Source of the DNA: an uncultured Lachnospiraceae bacterium
GTDB lineage: Bacteria > Bacillota > Clostridia > Lachnospirales > Lachnospiraceae
Assembly: GCA_947177925.1 (NCBI GenBank)
Contig: CAMWWJ010000090.1
Coordinates: 1 to 10,693 of the forward strand
DNA: 10,693 bases
Direction: 5' to 3'
Shown here: one piece after another, positions 1 to 6,736 of the stretch
How positions within the stretch are numbered: position 1 is the first letter of the stretch
How the letters are laid out: every line of letters starts with the position of its first letter
The notes under the pieces: model-generated
What the model was told of the DNA's origin: nothing
The model's input: the letters and a program-made list of their open reading frames with translations, nothing else
Databases searched by the model: none
Program-made: the position numbers and the translations under genes

Positions 1-60
1 CTTTGGAATAGAGGCTTTCGGGTAATCTGGTTGTTAAAAATGGGGAAACTCAAAGGATAA
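1..60 (+). CDS. Possible 3' end of an upstream gene (partial)
   Basis: Reading frame 1 is open from the window edge for 19 codons and ends in TAA at 58-60. The other two forward frames stop earlier, at about bases 9 and 25. The short peptide (ending WLLKMGKLKG) is hydrophobic and then basic, and it resembles no family I can name. The promoter of the next gene starts right behind this stop, which fits a gene end here. It could equally be a chance open stretch. Confidence 0.35.
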   Translation, partial: LWNRGFRVIWLLKMGKLKG

Positions 61-67
61 TTTCCGG

Positions 68-96
68 TTGTATTTTTTGTAGGAATCTACTATAAT
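68..96 (+). promoter_or_regulatory. Sigma-A-type promoter of the small P-loop gene
   Basis: A perfect -10 TATAAT (91-96) lies 17 bp behind a weaker -35 TTGTAT (68-73), about 48 bp before the start codon at 145. The spacer carries a short inverted repeat, GTAG-GAAT-CTAC (79-90), ending directly at the -10. This could be an operator or chance. No other promoter-like pair was seen in the 144-base leader. Confidence 0.6.
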
Positions 97-144
97 AAAC
101 ATATCGGAGAGCAACGCAAAAAAGAAATACAGGAGGGACTGCAT

Positions 145-564
145 ATGGTACAGTTAATTGTTGGAAATAAAGGAAAAGGGAAAACAAAGCATCTGCTGGA
201 CAAGGTAAATTCACAAGTAAAGGAAACAGCCGGCAATATCGTATATCTGGACAAGAGCACAAAGCATATGTTTGAGCTGAACAATAAGATTCGCTTGATT
301 GATGTGTCTCAGTACATGATTGAAGAGAGTGCCGAATTTGTGGGATTTATCTCCGGAATCATTTCACAGGACCATGATTTACAGCAAATGTATCTGGACA
401 GCTTTTTGACAATAGCATGTCTGGAAGGACTGGATATTACGGACACCGTGGAAAAGCTGGAAAAGCTTGGCGATACATATGGTGTTGATTTTGTATTAAG
501 CATTGGAATTGATAAAGAGAAGCTGCCGGAAAGCTTAAAGGAAAAGGTAATCGTATCTTTATAA
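145..564 (+). CDS. Small P-loop (Walker A) protein of unknown function
   Basis: This is a 139-residue soluble protein with no signal peptide or membrane segment. Residues 7-14 (GNKGKGKT) are a textbook Walker A motif directly after a hydrophobic beta strand (QLIV), so nucleotide binding is likely. No clear Walker B is visible; D85 in MYLDSF and D115 in GVDFVLSIG follow hydrophobic stretches and are only candidates. The protein is shorter than most P-loop NTPases, so it may bind nucleotide without being a full motor or kinase. Similar small proteins may be labelled PilT or twitching-motility proteins because of the P-loop, but nothing here supports pilus function. The ATG has a strong AGGAGG (131-136) 8 bases upstream. 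It has its own promoter (68-96) and a strong terminator (584-614), so it is probably monocistronic. That it is a real gene is well supported; its function is not recognised. Confidence 0.85.
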   Translation: MVQLIVGNKGKGKTKHLLDKVNSQVKETAGNIVYLDKSTKHMFELNNKIRLIDVSQYMIEESAEFVGFISGIISQDHDLQQMYLDSFLTIACLEGLDITDTVEKLEKLGDTYGVDFVLSIGIDKEKLPESLKEKVIVSL

Positions 565-583
565 TAAATAAGAAACAGTCAAT

Positions 584-614
584 AAAAGCCTCGGATGCTT
601 TCCGGGGTTTTTTT
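584..614 (+). terminator. Intrinsic terminator behind the P-loop gene
   Basis: A 12-bp stem, 584-595 paired with 601-612 (AAAAGCCTCGGA with TCCGGGGTTTTT, two G-U wobbles), has a 5-base loop TGCTT and a run of seven T (608-614). It starts 19 bases after the stop codon. The next gene begins only 30 bases further on with no clear promoter between them, so either read-through or an unseen promoter feeds the downstream operon. Confidence 0.9.
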
Positions 615-643
615 ATAGAATGTATTAGAGAGGAGAATTCTTT

Positions 644-2029
644 GTGTCCGGGAAGAAAAAGCCCACAAAAATAACCAAATACAGGCATCCCTTAAATATA
701 AACATCGGAATGATCATCTTTGGAATTATCTTTATCTATATTGTCATTTGCGTTTATATGTATTTTACTTCCAAACATATTATTGGTTATGAGGTTACTA
801 CCGGCTCCTTAAGCGTATCCAATGTATATACAGGGCTTGCACTCAGAAAGGAGGAGCCTGTTGTCAGTACTCAGTCCGGCTATGTAAATTATTTTGCCAG
901 AGAAGGAGAACACGTTGGTGTTGGAAATCTGGTGTGTACCATAGATGAAAGCGGTAAGATTGCCGATTTAATTGATACGGATGATTCCAGCATACAGCTT
1001 TCAAAAGATGATTTGTCTCAAATGAAAACCGATATTGTAAATTTTACCCATAATTTTACAACCAAAGAATTTAGTACCGTATATGATTTTAAATATGAGC
1101 TGAAAGGAATAGCTCTCAAGCTTTCCAATCACAACATGCTGAATAATTTAGAGAAAATCAAAGGAGAAGCCTCCGGACTGGTAAATCTGTGTAACGCTTC
1201 AAAAAGCGGTGTAGTAGTTTATTCTGTGGATGGTTATGAAGCATTGGAGCCTTCTGCCATAACAAAAGAAGTCATGAATGAAAAGGAATATAAAAGGGAA
1301 CAGCTGGTTGCCAATGAGCTTGTAAGCAATGGAGATCCTTTGTATAAGCTGGTAACAGATGAGAACTGGTCCATTGTCATAGAGACGACTCCGGAAAGGG
1401 CAGAGGAATTATTGCAAAAGGAATATGTAAATGTAAAATTCTTAAAAAACCAGATGACTTCCTGGGGAAAAGTAAATGTGCTTCAAAATGAAGATGGTAC
1501 TTATGTAAAGCTGGATTTCAATAATTCCATGATTACCTTTGCGGCTGACCGTTTTGTGGATATTGAGATTATGCAGGATGAAGAAGAGGGATTGAAGATT
1601 CCAAACAGCGCCATTGTTGAAAAAGAATTTTATCTTGTGCCAAAGGATTATATCATTAAAGGGGGCAATAGTTCCAAAAGCGGCTTTATGCGTGAGATTT
1701 ATGAGAATGGAACTGTCACTACAGAATTTATAGAAACTACCATATATTCCGAATCAGATACAGATTACTATGTGGATACCATAACGCTTCGCATTGGGGA
1801 TTATATATGCAAACCGGATTCCACGGAAAAATATCCCGTCAGCAAGGTAGGGACGCTGGTAGGTGTTTATAATATCAACAAAGGCTATGCAGATTTTAAG
1901 GAAATTACGGTGCTTTATTCCAATGACGAATATTCCATCGTAAAGTCCAATACGACTTATGGGCTAAGTGTATATGACCATATCGTACTGGAAGCAGAAA
2001 GTGTAATGGATGATGATTTTATTCATTAG
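644..2029 (+). CDS. HlyD-like membrane-anchored adaptor protein
   Basis: This 461-residue protein has a lysine-rich cytoplasmic N-terminus (1-20), one transmembrane helix at about 21-42, and a large extracellular domain. The order resembles HlyD/membrane-fusion proteins: a first lipoyl-like half at about 76-101 (SGYVNYFAREGEHVGVGNLV), a helical insert at about 115-185, a second lipoyl-like half at about 187-237 (SGVVVYSVDG, then NGDPLYKLV), and beta-barrel regions after it with the LKIPNSAIV motif near 317-325. In secretion systems such proteins bridge an inner-membrane pump to outer parts; no pump gene lies beside it. It starts at GTG (644), 8 bases after AGGAG (631-635); no ATG is closer. 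It sits 24 bases before yggS and upstream of sepF in a likely operon. A role at the division site or cell envelope is inference only. The family fold is fairly sure; the function is open. Confidence 0.82.
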   Translation: MSGKKKPTKITKYRHPLNINIGMIIFGIIFIYIVICVYMYFTSKHIIGYEVTTGSLSVSNVYTGLALRKEEPVVSTQSGYVNYFAREGEHVGVGNLVCTIDESGKIADLIDTDDSSIQLSKDDLSQMKTDIVNFTHNFTTKEFSTVYDFKYELKGIALKLSNHNMLNNLEKIKGEASGLVNLCNASKSGVVVYSVDGYEALEPSAITKEVMNEKEYKREQLVANELVSNGDPLYKLVTDENWSIVIETTPERAEELLQKEYVNVKFLKNQMTSWGKVNVLQNEDGTYVKLDFNNSMITFAADRFVDIEIMQDEEEGLKIPNSAIVEKEFYLVPKDYIIKGGNSSKSGFMREIYENGTVTTEFIETTIYSESDTDYYVDTITLRIGDYICKPDSTEKYPVSKVGTLVGVYNINKGYADFKEITVLYSNDEYSIVKSNTTYGLSVYDHIVLEAESVMDDDFIH

Positions 2030-2053
2030 CAAAGGAAAAGAGGAGACGAAGGA

Positions 2054-2746
2054 ATGTTGACACAAAATTATGATCAGGTAATTCAAAATATACAGGATGC
2101 ATGTGGAAGGGCAGAACGAAAGCCGGAAGAAGTAACCCTCATTGCAGTGAGCAAGACAAAGCCTGTCCCCATGCTGTTAGAGGTTTATAAACATGGCTGC
2201 CGCCATTTTGGTGAAAATAAAGTACAGGAGCTGCTGGACAAATATGAGGCGCTTCCAAAGGATATAAAATGGCATATGATCGGGCATCTGCAGAGAAATA
2301 AAGTGAAATATATTGTAGATAAGGTATATTTGATACATAGCGTGGATTCTTTCAGGCTTGCGGAAGAAATCAGCCGGGAAGCCGTGAAAAAGCAGGTACA
2401 TGTAAATATTCTGATTGAGGTCAATGTGGCGGGAGAAGAAAGTAAATTTGGATGCAGACCTGAGGAAGCCTGTGATTTAACAATGGAAATTGCAAAACTG
2501 CCCAATATTTGTGTGAAAGGCTATATGACGATTGCACCATTTGTAGAAAATCCTCAGGACAACAGAGAATATTTTAGAAAACTGAGGCAATTATCTGTTG
2601 ACATAATGCGAAAAAGCATTGATAATGTATCTATAGAGTATCTTTCTATGGGTATGACGGGCGATTATGAAATAGCCGTGGAAGAAGGTGCGGATTTCGT
2701 AAGAGTGGGTACCGGTATTTTTGGAGAAAGAAGCTATATTGTATAA
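2054..2746 (+). CDS. yggS: YggS/YlmE family pyridoxal-phosphate homeostasis protein
   Basis: This 230-residue cytosolic protein has the full length expected for the YggS (PLPBP/PROSC) family, a single TIM-barrel domain that binds pyridoxal 5'-phosphate and helps balance free PLP and amino-acid pools; no enzymatic activity is established for the family. The PLP-binding lysine is K34 in AVSKTKP. Other family signatures are HFGENKVQEL (51-60), WHMIGHLQRNK (73-83), SMGMTGDYEIA (198-208) and RVGTGIFGER (217-226, phosphate binding). The ATG is preceded by AGGAG (2041-2045) at 8 bases. In many Gram-positive bacteria this gene (ylmE) lies next to sepF (ylmF), as here, 46 bases apart. The usual partner ylmD is not in the window. 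Identification is secure. Confidence 0.96.
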   Translation: MLTQNYDQVIQNIQDACGRAERKPEEVTLIAVSKTKPVPMLLEVYKHGCRHFGENKVQELLDKYEALPKDIKWHMIGHLQRNKVKYIVDKVYLIHSVDSFRLAEEISREAVKKQVHVNILIEVNVAGEESKFGCRPEEACDLTMEIAKLPNICVKGYMTIAPFVENPQDNREYFRKLRQLSVDIMRKSIDNVSIEYLSMGMTGDYEIAVEEGADFVRVGTGIFGERSYIV

Positions 2747-2792
2747 ATAATATCTGTCTTTCAGGCAGGGGAATATAAGGAGAGCTTTAAAA

Positions 2793-3305
2793 ATGGGTGT
2801 AATGGACAAGTTTCTAAATGCAATGAAATTAAACGATGAAGAAGATGATGATTTATATGATGATTATTATGATGACGAAATAGAAGAAAGACCGAAGAGG
2901 AAGGCTGTTGTAAAAGAAGAGGATGACTTTGATGATTTTATGGAGGACAAGCCAAAGGTAAAGCCATCTCCAAAGGTAACTCCTATGAAGCAGAGCAGAA
3001 GGGCAGGGGTGAATGGTATGGAAGTATGTGTAATTAAACCTACTACAGTAGAGGATGCAAGGGAAATTACAGAAACATTGCTGGCAAACCGGACAGTTGT
3101 GCTGAATCTGGAAGGTCTGGATGTGGATGTGGCCCAGAGAATCATTGATTTTACTTCTGGTTCCTGCTTTGCCATTGCAGGCAATTTACAAAAGATTTCC
3201 CATTATATTTTTATCATTACTCCGGCAAGTGTGGATATTTCCGGTGATTTCCAGGAAATATTAACTGGTTCTTTTGATGTACCATCTTTTAACAGTACAT
3301 TATAA
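2793..3305 (+). CDS. sepF: Cell division protein SepF
   Basis: This 170-residue protein matches SepF, a membrane-tethered FtsZ partner that polymerises into rings and helps the Z ring form the septum. Residues 1-13 (MGVMDKFLNAMKL) are the expected amphipathic membrane-binding helix. Next is a very acidic, disordered linker (about 14-35, many D/E and Y) and a basic stretch to 75. The SepF core spans about 77-149 and contains NRTVVLNLEGLD, the DF-TSG-SCFAIAG segment with two conserved glycines (G123, G130), and the IFIITP strand. A 20-residue tail follows. The ATG lies 10 bases after AAGGAG (2777-2782). It is the last gene of the HlyD-like/yggS/sepF group; a terminator lies 31 bases downstream. 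SepF commonly replaces or assists FtsA in Gram-positives. Identification is secure. Confidence 0.95.
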   Translation: MGVMDKFLNAMKLNDEEDDDLYDDYYDDEIEERPKRKAVVKEEDDFDDFMEDKPKVKPSPKVTPMKQSRRAGVNGMEVCVIKPTTVEDAREITETLLANRTVVLNLEGLDVDVAQRIIDFTSGSCFAIAGNLQKISHYIFIITPASVDISGDFQEILTGSFDVPSFNSTL

Positions 3306-3335
3306 AAGAAAAAGGTTTACATATTATAGAAGGAT

Positions 3336-3360
3336 AAGGGTGTGATTGGCACCCTTTTTT
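3336..3360 (+). terminator. Intrinsic terminator between sepF and aroB
   Basis: The stem AAGGGTGT (3336-3343) pairs with GCACCCTT (3349-3356) around a GATTG loop and is followed by six T (3355-3360). It ends 26 bases before the aroB start codon, and no good promoter is visible between the two, so aroB expression may depend on partial read-through. Confidence 0.8.
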
Positions 3361-3386
3361 CTTGGGAAATGAAGAAGGAGAGGAAT

Positions 3387-4508
3387 ATGAATCAGACAAC
3401 GGAACAGACAAACCGATTAACTGTCAATAAAGAGAAAAAGCCCTGTTATGATATTGTATTCGAACGGGATTTTAATCAATTGGGAAAAGAATTTGAAACG
3501 CTAGGTTCCATGGAAAAAAGGCTGTGTATCATAACGGATTCCAATGTAGGAAAGTTGTATGGAGAACAGGTAAAGGAGCTGCTTTCAAAGGTCAGCAAAA
3601 AATGTGTCCTCTTTACTTTTCCAGCAGGAGAAGAAAATAAAAACTTATCTATCGTACAGGATGTTTATGAGTTCCTTATAAAAGAAGAGCTTGACCGAAA
3701 GGATATGCTGGTTGCTCTTGGTGGAGGAGTGGTAGGAGATTTAACAGGATTTTGTGCCGCAACCTATTTAAGAGGAATTGATTTCGTACAGATTCCAACA
3801 ACCCTTCTGGCCCAGGTGGACAGCAGCATCGGAGGAAAGACAGGAGTAGACTTTTTGGCATATAAAAACATGGTAGGGGCATTTCATATGCCAAAGCTTG
3901 TTTATATGAATTTGTCCGTACTGAAGTCTTTAGAGGACAGGCAGTATTATGCCGGTATGGCAGAGGTATTAAAGGCAGGGCTCATTAAGGACAGGATTTT
4001 TTATGAGTGGCTGATTTCAAGCATGTATGAAATTTTTGAAAAGGATATGGATACTCTGGAGGAGGTAGTGAAAAAAAGCTGCCAGATTAAAAAAATGGTA
4101 GTGGAAAAAGATCCTTCGGAGCAGGGCGAAAGGGCACTTTTGAATCTGGGACATACAATCGGCCATGCCATTGAGAAATATATGGATTTCAAGCTGGTAC
4201 ATGGAGAGTGCGTCGCACTTGGAATCGTGGCGGCTGCCTTTATTTCATGGAAGAAAGAAATGCTTTCCATGGAAGAGTATTATGAAATCAGGGATATGTT
4301 CGTCCCCTTCAATCTTCCTATTTCCATCAGCGAAATTGTTCCAAAAGAAGTTTTAAAGCTAACAAAAAGCGACAAGAAAATGCAGGCAGGAACTATTAAG
4401 TTTATTTTATTAAAGAAGGTGGGAAAGGCTGTTATCGACACTACCGTAACGGAAGAAGAAATGCTGGCGGCCATTGAGGAAATATATTTTAACGAAGAGG
4501 AGATGTAG
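3387..4508 (+). CDS. aroB: 3-dehydroquinate synthase
   Basis: This enzyme converts DAHP into 3-dehydroquinate, the second step of the shikimate pathway to aromatic amino acids, using NAD and a divalent metal. In the 373-residue protein the NAD-binding loop is ALGGGVVGD (around 110-118), followed by YLRGIDFVQIPTTLLAQVDSS and GGKTGVD. The metal ligands are E193 (in GMAEVLK), H256 (LNLGHTIGHAIE) and H272 (VHGECVALG). I start at ATG 3387 because AAGGAG (3375-3380) is 6 bases upstream. The frame is open upstream to a GTG at 3342, but that start lies inside the terminator hairpin and has no ribosome binding site, so the 15 extra residues are unlikely. An ATG at 3369 also lacks one. It is the first of four closely spaced genes (aroB, lspA, rluD-type, ygjP-like). 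Identification is secure. Confidence 0.96.
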   Translation: MNQTTEQTNRLTVNKEKKPCYDIVFERDFNQLGKEFETLGSMEKRLCIITDSNVGKLYGEQVKELLSKVSKKCVLFTFPAGEENKNLSIVQDVYEFLIKEELDRKDMLVALGGGVVGDLTGFCAATYLRGIDFVQIPTTLLAQVDSSIGGKTGVDFLAYKNMVGAFHMPKLVYMNLSVLKSLEDRQYYAGMAEVLKAGLIKDRIFYEWLISSMYEIFEKDMDTLEEVVKKSCQIKKMVVEKDPSEQGERALLNLGHTIGHAIEKYMDFKLVHGECVALGIVAAAFISWKKEMLSMEEYYEIRDMFVPFNLPISISEIVPKEVLKLTKSDKKMQAGTIKFILLKKVGKAVIDTTVTEEEMLAAIEEIYFNEEEM

Positions 4509-4537
4509 GTCCCTGACATAAAAAGGGATGGGTATGT

Positions 4538-5068
4538 ATGAAGAAAGGAAAAAAAGCCATACAGCTTTTTTTGGATTTTGTCTTTGTAGTGCTGCTTATA
4601 AGCGGTGATCAGATTTCCAAAATGCTGGCTGTAAAGTATTTAAAAGGAAGATCGAATTTTATACTGATTAAGGATGTATTCGTATTGCATTATCTGGAAA
4701 ACAGAGGCGCTGCATTCGGAATGCTGCAGAACCAGAAAATGTTTTTTATTTTCAGTGCAATCGTGATTTTAACATTATTTATATTTGTGCTTGTAAAAGC
4801 GCCTTTGGAGAAGAAATTCCGTTACACCCATATTAGCCTTGTATTGATTTCGGCAGGTGCCTGCGGCAATATGATTGATCGGCTTCGTTACAATTATGTA
4901 GTGGATTTCTTTTATTTTAAGCTGATTGATTTTCCAGTCTTTAATGTGGCGGATATTTGTGTGACGATTGGAACTATATTTCTTATATGGCTATATTTGT
5001 TTTACTATAAGGAAGAAGACCTGCAGTTTTTAAAAATCCGTATGGATAATAGCAAATTGAAATTTTAG
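4538..5068 (+). CDS. lspA: Lipoprotein signal peptidase (signal peptidase II)
   Basis: This membrane aspartyl protease cleaves the signal peptide from lipid-modified prolipoproteins. The 176-residue length and four hydrophobic helices (about 8-25, 68-87, 97-113, 138-157) fit the family. Signatures in order are SGDQISK (22-28), ENRGAAFG (54-61), GACGNMIDR (107-115) and FNVADI (135-140). The catalytic aspartates are D114 and D139. A basic tail follows the last helix. The ribosome binding site is modest (AGGGA at 4524-4528, 9 bases before ATG); other nearby ATGs (4528, 4534) are out of frame. The gene lies 29 bases after aroB and its TAG touches the next gene's possible GTG start. The lspA-rluD order is common in Gram-positives. 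Identification is secure. Confidence 0.96.
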   Translation: MKKGKKAIQLFLDFVFVVLLISGDQISKMLAVKYLKGRSNFILIKDVFVLHYLENRGAAFGMLQNQKMFFIFSAIVILTLFIFVLVKAPLEKKFRYTHISLVLISAGACGNMIDRLRYNYVVDFFYFKLIDFPVFNVADICVTIGTIFLIWLYLFYYKEEDLQFLKIRMDNSKLKF

Positions 5069-5085
5069 TGGAACCGGGGAACGGA

Positions 5086-6003
5086 ATGGAAGAGATATGT
5101 ATTACGGCTACAATTGAACAGGAAGAAGAACGGGTGGATAAGGTAATTACCGAAGAGGTAGCTGCCTTATCTCGTTCTTTTGTACAGCAGCTTATTAAGG
5201 AAAAGCAGCTTTTTGTAAATGGAGTGCCGGTAAAAGCCAGTTACCGGGTAAAAGAAGGGGACCGTATTTTATTTTCCATTCCAAAAGCGGTAGAGCCTGA
5301 TATTGAACCTGAAAACATAGAGCTTGATATTCTTTATGAGGACGAAGCGCTTCTTATTGTAAATAAGCCAAAGGATATGGTGGTCCATCCGGCTCCGGGA
5401 CATTACAGCGGCACTTTGGTAAATGCCATATTGTATCATTGTAAAGGAAATCTGTCAGGCATCAATGGTATTCTGCGGCCTGGAATCGTGCATCGAATCG
5501 ATAAGGATACAACAGGTGCACTGATTGTATGTAAAAGCGATACTGCCCATAATCACATAGCGGCTCAGTTAAAAGCGCATTCCATACAAAGAAAGTATTA
5601 TGCCATTGTCCATGGCGCCATAAAAGAGGAAGAGGGTACTGTGGAAGGAGCCATAGGAAGAGATCCTTTTGACAGAAAGAAAATGTGTATTAATGAAAAG
5701 AACGGAAAGCCTGCTGTTACCCATTACAAGGTTCTGGAGCGTTTTGACGGATACACGTATATTTCCTGTCAGCTGGAAACCGGACGAACTCATCAAATCC
5801 GCGTTCATATGACAAGCATTGGCCATCCTTTGCTGGGAGATGAGGTGTACGGCAAAAGGGCTTCTAAATTCCGGCTGCAGGGGCAGACGCTTCACGCCGG
5901 CAGTATTGGCTTTATTCATCCGTTAACGGAAACGTATATGGAATTTCAGGCACCTCTGCCGGAATATTTTTCTCATTTATTACAAGTTCTCAAATCCCAC
6001 TGA
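5086..6003 (+). CDS. RluA/RluD family rRNA pseudouridine synthase
   Basis: This protein isomerises uridine to pseudouridine in RNA; the domain order matches RluD, which modifies helix 69 of 23S rRNA, though the exact target cannot be read from sequence. An N-terminal S4 RNA-binding domain (about 14-65, RVDKVITEE to VKEGDRILFS) is followed by the catalytic domain. The key motif is GIVHRIDKDTTGALIV with catalytic D139, and YYAIVHG and ETGRTHQIRVHM follow. I chose ATG 5086 (305 residues): GGGGA (5076-5080) lies 5 bases upstream, MEEICITATIEQEEERVDK is a normal beginning for the family, and the catalytic Asp then falls at the E. coli RluD position. A GTG at 5068 overlapping the lspA stop by one base would add six residues but has no ribosome binding site. 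The family call is secure; the start is moderately sure. Confidence 0.93.
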   Translation: MEEICITATIEQEEERVDKVITEEVAALSRSFVQQLIKEKQLFVNGVPVKASYRVKEGDRILFSIPKAVEPDIEPENIELDILYEDEALLIVNKPKDMVVHPAPGHYSGTLVNAILYHCKGNLSGINGILRPGIVHRIDKDTTGALIVCKSDTAHNHIAAQLKAHSIQRKYYAIVHGAIKEEEGTVEGAIGRDPFDRKKMCINEKNGKPAVTHYKVLERFDGYTYISCQLETGRTHQIRVHMTSIGHPLLGDEVYGKRASKFRLQGQTLHAGSIGFIHPLTETYMEFQAPLPEYFSHLLQVLKSH

Positions 6004-6030
6004 AAAGAAAGGAAACAATCAGCAAAAAGC

Positions 6031-6609
6031 ATGAAACTGATATTGGGCAGTAAAACGATTTATCCGGAAATCACTTATTCAAAGAGGAAATCTATTGGAA
6101 TCCGGGTTTTAGAGGAAGGAATTGTAAAAGTAAAAGCTCCTTATTTTACATCTAAAAAATTTATTGAAAATGTACTTTTGGAAAATAAGGATTGGATTGA
6201 AGCTGCATTCTTGCGGATGGAAGATGAAAAGGAACATCATATCCCGGCATTCAGTGAGGAAGAAATAAAAGAATATCGGAAAGAGGCAAGAAAGATTTTT
6301 TTGAAAAAGTCGGAATTTTACAGCAAATGCATGGATGTTTCTTATGAAAGGATTGCAATCAAGGATCAGACGACCCGTTGGGGAAGCTGCAGCAGGAAGG
6401 GAAATTTAAATTTCAACTGGCGTTTGATTCTCATGCCGGAAGAAATACTGGATTATGTTGTTGTACATGAACTGGCACATTTAAAGCAGTTGAACCACTC
6501 GCCGGAATTTTGGAAAATCGTACAGGAGGTTTTACCAGATTATAAGGCTAGAAGAAAATGGCTGAAAGAAAATGGAGGATATTTTATTAGAAGGTCAGAA
6601 ATTTCATAA
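6031..6609 (+). CDS. YgjP-like metallopeptidase-domain protein (DUF45)
   Basis: This 192-residue soluble protein belongs to the YgjP/DUF45 group of small zincin-like proteins. Residues 116-121 are the family hallmark TRWGSCS region, and HELAH (146-150) is an HExxH zinc-binding motif with E147 as the presumed catalytic residue. H156 in the following NHSPEFW is the probable third ligand. The family lies close to SprT/WLM metalloproteins; its substrate is not established, so protease activity is inference. The N-terminal part (1-65) holds the IGIRV and VKVKAP strands typical of the group. The gene starts 27 bases after the pseudouridine synthase, at the end of the aroB-lspA-rluD run. The best ribosome binding site (AAAGGAAA, 6008-6015) lies 15 bases from the ATG, which is unusually far, and no alternative in-frame start nearby is better placed. 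Confidence 0.88.
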   Translation: MKLILGSKTIYPEITYSKRKSIGIRVLEEGIVKVKAPYFTSKKFIENVLLENKDWIEAAFLRMEDEKEHHIPAFSEEEIKEYRKEARKIFLKKSEFYSKCMDVSYERIAIKDQTTRWGSCSRKGNLNFNWRLILMPEEILDYVVVHELAHLKQLNHSPEFWKIVQEVLPDYKARRKWLKENGGYFIRRSEIS

Positions 6610-6621
6610 AGTTTACGCTGG

Positions 6622-6638
6622 AAAAGTATTGTACTTTT
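6622..6638 (+). repeat. Inverted repeat over the -35 box (candidate operator)
   Basis: AAAAGTA (6622-6628) and TACTTTT (6632-6638) form a perfect 7-bp inverted repeat with a 3-base centre TTG, covering the -35 hexamer. This is a typical place for a repressor site. It lies 12 bases after the ygjP-like stop and is followed by T-rich sequence, so a weak terminator is an alternative; the stem has only one G-C pair and a tight loop, which makes efficient termination unlikely. Confidence 0.4.
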
Positions 6639-6657
6639 TGCACAATTTTTATATAAT
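6629..6657 (+). promoter_or_regulatory. Promoter of the cytidylate-kinase-like gene
   Basis: The -35 TTGTAC (6629-6634) and perfect -10 TATAAT (6652-6657) are 17 bp apart. Transcription would start near 6664, leaving a leader of about 73 bases. The region is very AT-rich. The -35 lies inside an inverted repeat, listed separately. Confidence 0.65.
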
Positions 6658-6688
6658 ATTAGTATATTATTTTAGCAATTTGAAATAA

Positions 6689-6729
6689 GGCACTCCTCTC
6701 GCAAGGGTGGATGCCGGATAGAAAGAGGG
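6689..6729 (+). promoter_or_regulatory. Structured leader with possible ribosome-site sequestering
   Basis: Two pairings compete in this leader. In the first, GGCA (6689-6692) pairs with TGCC (6712-6715), and CCT (6695-6697) with AGG (6704-6706), giving an upstream hairpin that leaves the ribosome binding site free. In the second, CCTCT (6695-6699) pairs exactly with AGAGG (6724-6728), which is the ribosome binding site. The pairings share CCT and so exclude each other. They are short, so this is a suggestion; I could not match it to a known riboswitch. Confidence 0.25.
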
Positions 6730-6736
6730 CGCTTAT

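Noticed and set aside
2177..2505. Two long open frames on the minus strand
   Set aside because: They lie wholly inside yggS, whose family match is secure; their translations look like shadow sequence, and no separate ribosome binding site was noted.
2755..2769. Small hairpin CTGTC-TTTCA-GGCAG between yggS and sepF
   Set aside because: It has only five pairs including a wobble and no T tract, so it is too weak to call a terminator.
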